NCBI GenBank assembly: GCA_965370315.1
Contig: CBDUTO010000031.1
Coordinates: 1 to 37,355, forward strand
Direction: 5' to 3'
Source of the DNA: 1-14-2-50-31-20 sp965370315
GTDB lineage: Bacteria; Bacteroidota; Ignavibacteria; Ignavibacteriales; Melioribacteraceae
DNA: 37,355 nt
Shown in pieces: positions 32,606 to 37,355 of the stretch (position 1 is its first letter; every line of letters starts with the position of its first letter). Under the pieces are notes generated by a model. The model did no database searches. It was not told the origin of the DNA and saw nothing but the letters and a program-made list of their open reading frames with translations. A program made the translations under genes and the position numbers.

Positions 32606-32646
32606 ATTGCTTGTTGTGAATCTTAACTCATAACAAGCAATTTTTT
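32606..32646 (+). terminator. Intrinsic terminator of the carboxyltransferase operon
   Basis: A 14-base stem (ATTGCTTGTTGTGA paired with TCATAACAAGCAAT, one G-T pair) with an 8-base loop, followed directly by a run of six Ts, ends 46 bases after the last gene of the Rex-controlled operon. It also lies downstream of the convergent YjbR-like gene and, being symmetrical, may serve both strands. Confidence 0.85.
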
Positions 32647-32673
32647 AAATTTAAATTCATTTAGTTAGAAAAT

Positions 32674-33030
32674 CTATTTTAATAATGTATATTCAACTCT
32701 AACCTTCTTAGGTAATCCGGCAACTACAAGATTATATGAATCATCAATTAGTTCTTCAATTAATGAATCGTTCAAAGTTCCATGAAGATCAATCGTATTC
32801 CAATGCTTTTTGTTCATGTGGAATCCTGGAATGATTTCTTCATACTCTTCCCTTAGTTCAATCGCCTTTTCTGGATCACACTTTAGATTCGTACTCCAAG
32901 GAGGAGTTAAGTTTATTAGGCAGAACATTTTTTCTGCTACTTTAAAGACAAGAGTTTCTTCATCAAAAGGAAAACTTTCTGAAACTCCTTTTTTCGCTAA
33001 ACAATATTTTTGAAGTGCATCAATATTCAT
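32674..33030 (-). CDS. MmcQ/YjbR family protein
   Basis: 118 residues, the usual length of the MmcQ/YjbR (DUF419) family. Typical elements are LAKKGVSESFPFDEETLVFK near the start, KMFCLINLTPPWSTNLKCDP in the middle, GFHMNKKHWNTIDLHG, and the closing LIEELIDDSYNLVVAGLPKK. The family has a double-stranded-DNA-binding-like fold similar to CyaY, but its cellular role is not known. It is transcribed on the opposite strand to its neighbours and appears to be a single gene. Confidence 0.9.
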   Translation of the reverse strand: MNIDALQKYCLAKKGVSESFPFDEETLVFKVAEKMFCLINLTPPWSTNLKCDPEKAIELREEYEEIIPGFHMNKKHWNTIDLHGTLNDSLIEELIDDSYNLVVAGLPKKVRVEYTLLK

Positions 33031-33184
33031 TTCATTTCCTTGCTATCTGCTTATAACTACAATTTAATCTCAATAGTCGTAAAAAATAATTAAATTCATG
33101 CATAAATAAAAAAGAATACTAGGAAACAAATATTCTATTTATTTGTTTACAACTTAACTTTTAAATAAATGGAAAATTAAACAT

Positions 33185-35251
33185 ATGAAAAAAATGATTC
33201 TTCTAATTCTGATTTTTACTTTTTCTTTAAATATATCAGCACAAACTGGAGATCACTTTGCTGAGAATAGTGTTGTAATAGATACATTCAAGGTGCTTAC
33301 TCCAAATAAATTTCACGCTAAGGTCGATCAAATTGTTACTACACTTCTTACTAGATATCACTATAAAAAAGTTGATCTTAACGATTCACTTTCATCGGTG
33401 ATTTTTGATAATTATTTCAAGGCTCTAGATTATAATAGAATATACTTTTTAAAATCTGACTTGGATAAATATGAAACGTATCGTTATTCGCTTGATGATT
33501 TTATAAAGCAAGGCAATCTTAAAGTACCATTCGATATTTTTAATACATACAAATCAAGAATGCATTCAAGAATTGATTTTGTAATTAATAGATTGGAAGA
33601 GGAATTTGATTACTCAATTGAAGAGAGTTTTGAACCAAAGCGCAAAAATGCTGAATGGGTGACTAGCGATGAAGAACTAAACGATATCTGGAGAAAAAGA
33701 TTAAAAAATGATGCACTCAATAAAAAGTTAAAAAAAGAAGAATGGGAAAAGACTTCTGAAACATTGATGAATCGTTATAAGCGATTTCACAAAATTATAC
33801 TACAATATAAAGAAGAAGATGTTTTTCAACTCTACATGAACGCATTTTCTAGTGCAATTGATCCGCACACAAGTTATTTCTCTCCCATAACTTCTGAGAA
33901 TTTTGACATTTCTATGTCGCTTACTCTTGAAGGAATTGGTGCGTCATTAATGTCGAAGGATGATTACACAACCATTGCACGAATTATTCCAGCAGGACCA
34001 GCAGCAAAAAGCGAAGACCTTTTTGAAAATGATAGAATTGTAGCCGTTGCTCAGGGTGATGAGGGTGAAATGGTTGATATTGTAGGATGGCGTTTGGATG
34101 ATGTAATTAAACTAATTCGTGGAAAGAAGGGAACAGTAGTTCGCTTAGCAATTCTTAGAGCTGATGCAACTCTTGATATGCCTACTGAAGAGCTGATATT
34201 GGTGAGAGATAAAATAAAATTGGAAGAACAAGCGGCAAGTTCAAAAATTATTAAAGTTGAAGAAGAAGGTGCAGTTTTTCAACTTGGTGTAATTGACATA
34301 CCAGCTTTCTACATCGATTTTGAGGCCCAACGTAAAGGTGATCCTGAATACAAAAGTACAACTCGCGATGTGAAGAAATTAATTGCAGAATTGGAAAAAG
34401 AAAATGTTGATGGAATAATAATAGACTTGCGAAATAATGGTGGTGGTTCGCTCCAAGAAGCTGTTGAGTTAACTGGATTATTTATAAAAGAAGGGCCTGT
34501 CGTTCAAGTAAAAAGTTCCAATGGAAAAATTGAAGTTGATGAAGATCCAAACAAAGAGTTGTTTTCAGATAAACCATTAGCAGTTTTGATAAATAGATAT
34601 AGTGCATCAGCGTCAGAAATTTTTGCAGGAGCAATTCAGGATTATGGAAGAGGAATTGTTATTGGAGAGCAAAGTTTTGGAAAGGGAACTGTACAGAACT
34701 TAATTGATTTGAATAGATTTATGCCAACTAAAGATAACGAACTTGGAAAGTTGAAAATTACAATTGCAAAGTTTTATAGAATTACTGGAAGCAGTACACA
34801 GAAGCTCGGCGTAATTCCTGAAGTTGAATTCCCAGCAATTCCAAGAAATGAGTTTGGTGAAGCTTCACGCCCAAGTGCATTAAAATGGGATCAAATTGCG
34901 ACAACAAATTTTACAAAGTATGATGATTTATCACCATACTTTCCAACTCTACTTAAAAAGCATAAATTGAGAATAGCAGATAATTTAGAGTTTTTCTATT
35001 TAAATGAAGATATTGCTGATTATAATACACGTAAAGAGAAAAACAAATATTCGCTTAATAAAGATGTACGTCAACAAGAGCGGGATGAGAATGAAGCTCG
35101 CAAAGATAAGCGTGAAAATGAGCGTATTGAAAAAGAGAATTTAGTTATCTACGAAAAAGATGAAGTTAAAAAAGAAAACCTCCGTGTGGATGATCCGCTA
35201 CTTGAAGAGACTGGATTTATTCTCGCAGATTTAATAATAGAACAAAAATAA
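33185..35251 (+). CDS. Carboxy-terminal processing protease (Prc/Tsp, S41)
   Basis: 688 residues with signal peptide MKKMILLILIFTFSLNISAQ. An N-terminal helical Tsp domain (about 35-215, with FKALDYNRIYFLKSDLDKYE) precedes a PDZ domain (about 235-330, MSLTLEGIGASLMSKDDYTT), an S41 peptidase core (about 355-545) and a C-terminal Tsp-type domain rich in Lys/Glu. The catalytic Ser475 (in NRYSASASEIF) and Lys500 (in GEQSFGKGTVQN) match the Ser/Lys dyad of E. coli Tsp by spacing (25 residues). It would degrade or trim proteins from their C-termini in the periplasm. It is a single gene ending at a strong hairpin and preceded by a 154-base divergent promoter region. Confidence 0.93.
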   Translation: MKKMILLILIFTFSLNISAQTGDHFAENSVVIDTFKVLTPNKFHAKVDQIVTTLLTRYHYKKVDLNDSLSSVIFDNYFKALDYNRIYFLKSDLDKYETYRYSLDDFIKQGNLKVPFDIFNTYKSRMHSRIDFVINRLEEEFDYSIEESFEPKRKNAEWVTSDEELNDIWRKRLKNDALNKKLKKEEWEKTSETLMNRYKRFHKIILQYKEEDVFQLYMNAFSSAIDPHTSYFSPITSENFDISMSLTLEGIGASLMSKDDYTTIARIIPAGPAAKSEDLFENDRIVAVAQGDEGEMVDIVGWRLDDVIKLIRGKKGTVVRLAILRADATLDMPTEELILVRDKIKLEEQAASSKIIKVEEEGAVFQLGVIDIPAFYIDFEAQRKGDPEYKSTTRDVKKLIAELEKENVDGIIIDLRNNGGGSLQEAVELTGLFIKEGPVVQVKSSNGKIEVDEDPNKELFSDKPLAVLINRYSASASEIFAGAIQDYGRGIVIGEQSFGKGTVQNLIDLNRFMPTKDNELGKLKITIAKFYRITGSSTQKLGVIPEVEFPAIPRNEFGEASRPSALKWDQIATTNFTKYDDLSPYFPTLLKKHKLRIADNLEFFYLNEDIADYNTRKEKNKYSLNKDVRQQERDENEARKDKRENERIEKENLVIYEKDEVKKENLRVDDPLLEETGFILADLIIEQK

Positions 35252-35257
35252 AAGCTA

Positions 35258-35310
35258 GCCACTGATTCACGAATTGTTTTTTAATTAGTGAATTAGTGGC
35301 TTTGTTTTAG
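35258..35310 (+). terminator. Intrinsic terminator after the Prc protease gene
   Basis: An 18-base stem with two mismatches (GCCACTGATTCACGAATT against AATTAGTGAATTAGTGGC), a short T-rich loop and a TTTGTTTT tail. It ends only a base or two before the next start codon (35312), so the YbaK-type gene would either be expressed by read-through or have a promoter inside the hairpin region. Confidence 0.75.
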
Positions 35311-35311
35311 T

Positions 35312-35779
35312 ATGAAAAAAACAAACGCAATAAGAATACTCGAAGCTAATCGCATTAATTTCCAATTATTCCACTACGAATTTAGTCTTGAGGAAATTGA
35401 TGCAGTATCAGTTGCTCGTAAAATTAAAGCCGAACCTGAAGCAGTATACAAAACACTAATTGCTCGTTCTAATAATAATGAATTATTTGTTTTCGTTATA
35501 CCAGGCAATGAGTCTTTGAATCTAAAAAAGGCAGCAAGTGCTAGTGGTGTTAAGAAAATTGATATGATTAAAGAGAAAGAGCTACTCCCACTTACCGGAT
35601 ATATTAAAGGTGGATGCACTTCTATTGGATTAAAAAAAACATTCCCAGTATTTATTGATGAAACCATTGAGTTATTTGATGAAATATATATTAGTGCTGG
35701 AGTTAGAGGAACGCAAATAAAACTAAATCCATTAGAATTGGTTAAACTTGTAAATGCAAAAATTGAGGATATAGTATGA
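35312..35779 (+). CDS. ybaK: Cys-tRNA(Pro)/YbaK-type aminoacyl-tRNA deacylase
   Basis: 155 residues, the normal length for the YbaK/EbsC group. Visible elements are EEIDAVSVARKIKAEPEAVY (as VSVARKIKAEPEAVYKTLIA), FVIPGNESLNLKKAASASGV, and the signature LTGYIKGGCTSIGLKKTFPV, followed by FIDETIELFDEIYISAG. The conserved Lys in YKTL is the catalytic lysine of the family. It hydrolyses mischarged Cys-tRNA(Pro) in the cytoplasm as a proofreading step. Its stop overlaps the start of the small lipoprotein gene by four bases (ATGA), so the two are translationally coupled. Confidence 0.9.
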   Translation: MKKTNAIRILEANRINFQLFHYEFSLEEIDAVSVARKIKAEPEAVYKTLIARSNNNELFVFVIPGNESLNLKKAASASGVKKIDMIKEKELLPLTGYIKGGCTSIGLKKTFPVFIDETIELFDEIYISAGVRGTQIKLNPLELVKLVNAKIEDIV

Positions 35780-36009
35780 AAAATTTATTTAAAGAAAAAA
35801 TTACCATTTTCATCCCACTCTTATTGGGTGTGGCCTTTCTTTCTTGTTCAGAACAGAAGGAACCATCAAAAGATAATTCTAAAAATGATATAATTATTGA
35901 TAGCCTTTTAATTGAAAAATCAGAAAAGTCGATTGAGATAAAAGGATTAAATTCAGAGTTAGATTCACTTAAGAAGTTAAGAGATAGTCTGAAAATAATT
36001 ACAAATTAA
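35776..36009 (+). CDS. Small lipoprotein with coiled-coil tail
   Basis: 77 residues. A signal peptide with lipobox FLSC (Cys25 region, LLGVAFLSCSEQ) is followed by a charged Ser/Lys/Asp linker and a heptad-like C-terminal helix (IEIKGLNSELDSLKKLRDSL). It is probably a membrane-anchored periplasmic lipoprotein. No family is recognised. Its ATG overlaps the YbaK-type gene stop by four bases, and the MscS-like gene starts 65 bases downstream. Confidence 0.75.
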   Translation: MKNLFKEKITIFIPLLLGVAFLSCSEQKEPSKDNSKNDIIIDSLLIEKSEKSIEIKGLNSELDSLKKLRDSLKIITN

Positions 36010-36074
36010 TTGTTGAAAATATATAGTGTTAAAATTTATTATTTTGTGTGATAAATTCTAAATAGAAAAAAAAT

Positions 36075-37355
36075 ATGAAAAAATATATTAATTTTGTAGT
36101 AATTTTAGTCGTTCTTGTTATTCAGTCTCAATTGTTATTTGCACAAGATGATTCAACCGCAGTTACGTTTTACAAACCTTCCGAAATTCCAGTTCAAATA
36201 GAAAATGCGACATCATTTTTAGTTCAACAAAAAAGTGGTATTTTGAGTGCTTCGATGATAACAGCTGCTCAGAGAATGCTAAATTCATTCGAAAAAGAAT
36301 TTGATAAGCTGAACGCTATTTCAGATTCAGCAAGAGTTAATAATTATAATTCAGTTCAATTACGTAATACTAATCATCGGTGGGTATCTCTTCAAAAAAA
36401 CTTAGGGCTATCGCTTAAAATAATATCAGAAAGAACAAAAATATTAGAGAATGAAAAAGAGACTTTTCAAACCATGCTTGAAACTTGGAGGTACACAAAG
36501 CAGCGAGATAGTGAAAAAGAAATTCCAACTGACTTATTAAATTCCGTAAATAATTTAGAAAAAGAGATTAAAGCAAGTCTAGCTATACTTTATAAAGAGT
36601 CTAGCGATCTGCTAAGTATTCAAAGTGGTTTCTCTAATAAGAATATTATAATTGAAACAAAACTAATAACTTTTAAAGACCTTATATTTTCTAAGCAACG
36701 AGAAGCATTTGAGAGAAATTCATATCCATTGTGGAATCTCTTTTCCGACACTTCAAGCACAAGCATTAGTACAATACAAATTACTGACTTAGCATCGACT
36801 TATAAAAGCTCATTATACAATTTCTATGAATATTATGAAAACAAAATTCCAACTGGAGTTTTAATATTTTTATTATTCCTCTCTTTTACATTGACCTTAA
36901 AATATTATAGCAATAAAATTGAAGATGATAGCCCAACAATTGATAGAGCACAATCGTTATTACGTAGACCTGTAGCAATCTCTCTTATGCTCTTTCTTCT
37001 TTTTTTATCAGTAACTACAGATTCTGCCTCTACTTTTGAAGGTTTTATAAAGGTATTAATGCTAATTCCTTTGCTAGTTATTTTACTTAAGATAATGGAT
37101 CCAAGATTAAAATCTGGACTTTTCGTTTTTATGATTTTGTTTTTGGTTAAGGAGTTAAAAGTTAATACTGGAAGTGATACAAATATTGAACGTGCTCTTC
37201 TTCTCGGATTAACATTTCTTTCTTACTTTGGTATTTATTGGGCAATGAAAAACAAACTATTTAAGAGCTTAATTAAGAATGAAAAAGTTGTTAATATTCT
37301 TAAAGTAATTTACAAGGTTAGTATTTTACTAATTTCACTTGTTTTAATTCTAAAT
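36075..37355 (+). CDS. MscS-like multi-pass membrane protein, N-terminal part (partial)
   Basis: 427 codons are open from ATG at 36075 to the window edge with no stop, so the gene continues beyond it. A signal peptide (MKKYINFVVILVVLVIQSQL, then LFAQ) is followed by a periplasmic, mostly helical, coiled-coil-like domain (about 25-260). Several membrane helices follow (about 263-280 VLIFLLFLSFTLTL, 305-320 ISLMLFLLFLSV, 330-345, 352-365, 380-395 and 415 onward). The layout of a long periplasmic helical domain followed by many helices resembles the large MscK/MscM-type mechanosensitive channels, but the diagnostic MscS pore domain would lie outside the window. The assignment is therefore tentative. 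Confidence 0.6.
   Translation, partial: MKKYINFVVILVVLVIQSQLLFAQDDSTAVTFYKPSEIPVQIENATSFLVQQKSGILSASMITAAQRMLNSFEKEFDKLNAISDSARVNNYNSVQLRNTNHRWVSLQKNLGLSLKIISERTKILENEKETFQTMLETWRYTKQRDSEKEIPTDLLNSVNNLEKEIKASLAILYKESSDLLSIQSGFSNKNIIIETKLITFKDLIFSKQREAFERNSYPLWNLFSDTSSTSISTIQITDLASTYKSSLYNFYEYYENKIPTGVLIFLLFLSFTLTLKYYSNKIEDDSPTIDRAQSLLRRPVAISLMLFLLFLSVTTDSASTFEGFIKVLMLIPLLVILLKIMDPRLKSGLFVFMILFLVKELKVNTGSDTNIERALLLGLTFLSYFGIYWAMKNKLFKSLIKNEKVVNILKVIYKVSILLISLVLILN

Overview
The window is AT-rich bacterial DNA from the FCB group, most likely an Ignavibacteria or Bacteroidota-type organism. The evidence is two secreted proteins ending in a type IX secretion (T9SS) sorting domain with the YPNPFNP motif, a Bacteroidota-style TonB-dependent receptor, a Rex repressor, and secreted proteins with signal peptides ending in AQ. 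No tRNA, rRNA, CRISPR array or insertion sequence was seen. Codon and base usage look even throughout by eye.

Positions 68-5512 (minus strand) hold the first metal-handling block. Listed right to left, in transcription order, it has a thioredoxin-fold protein, a small cysteine-rich secreted protein, a TonB-dependent receptor with a CC pair in its plug, an HMA lipoprotein, a cysteine-repeat protein ending in a heavy-metal-binding (HMBD) module, a short CDF-like membrane transporter, and a second cysteine-repeat protein. The two cysteine-repeat proteins share the repeat H-x-C-x3-C-K-x3-C, which I do not recognise from a named family.

Positions 5698-12333 (minus) look like one four-gene operon: an ECF sigma factor, a membrane-bound zinc-type anti-sigma factor with a TPR-like periplasmic part, a large TPR-CHAT protease predicted to face the periplasm, and a T9SS-exported surface protein. 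It sits inside the metal cluster. Its logic resembles the TPR-CHAT / sigma-inhibitor / sigma-factor arrangement of type III-E CRISPR (Craspase), but without CRISPR parts. This is my main candidate for an undescribed signalling system.

Positions 12498-24928 (minus) hold a copper/silver efflux block: a His/Met-rich T9SS protein, a periplasmic double-HMBD protein, CusA, CusB and CusC-type efflux subunits, a small CC-containing secreted protein, the copper ATPase CopA, a CopZ-like chaperone, and an AraC-type regulator fused to an HMA-like domain. Together they would move Cu(I)/Ag(I) from cytoplasm to periplasm (CopZ, CopA) and then out (CusCBA), with several periplasmic or surface metal binders.

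Positions 24929-37355 are mostly housekeeping metabolism. A glutamine synthetase (minus) faces a 2-hydroxyacid dehydrogenase (plus). Next come Rex and a three-gene biotin-dependent carboxyltransferase operon; Rex and this operon each have an identical TGTGA-N6-TCACA operator upstream. A YjbR-like protein, a Prc/Tsp-type protease, a YbaK-type deacylase, a small lipoprotein and a truncated MscS-like membrane protein follow.
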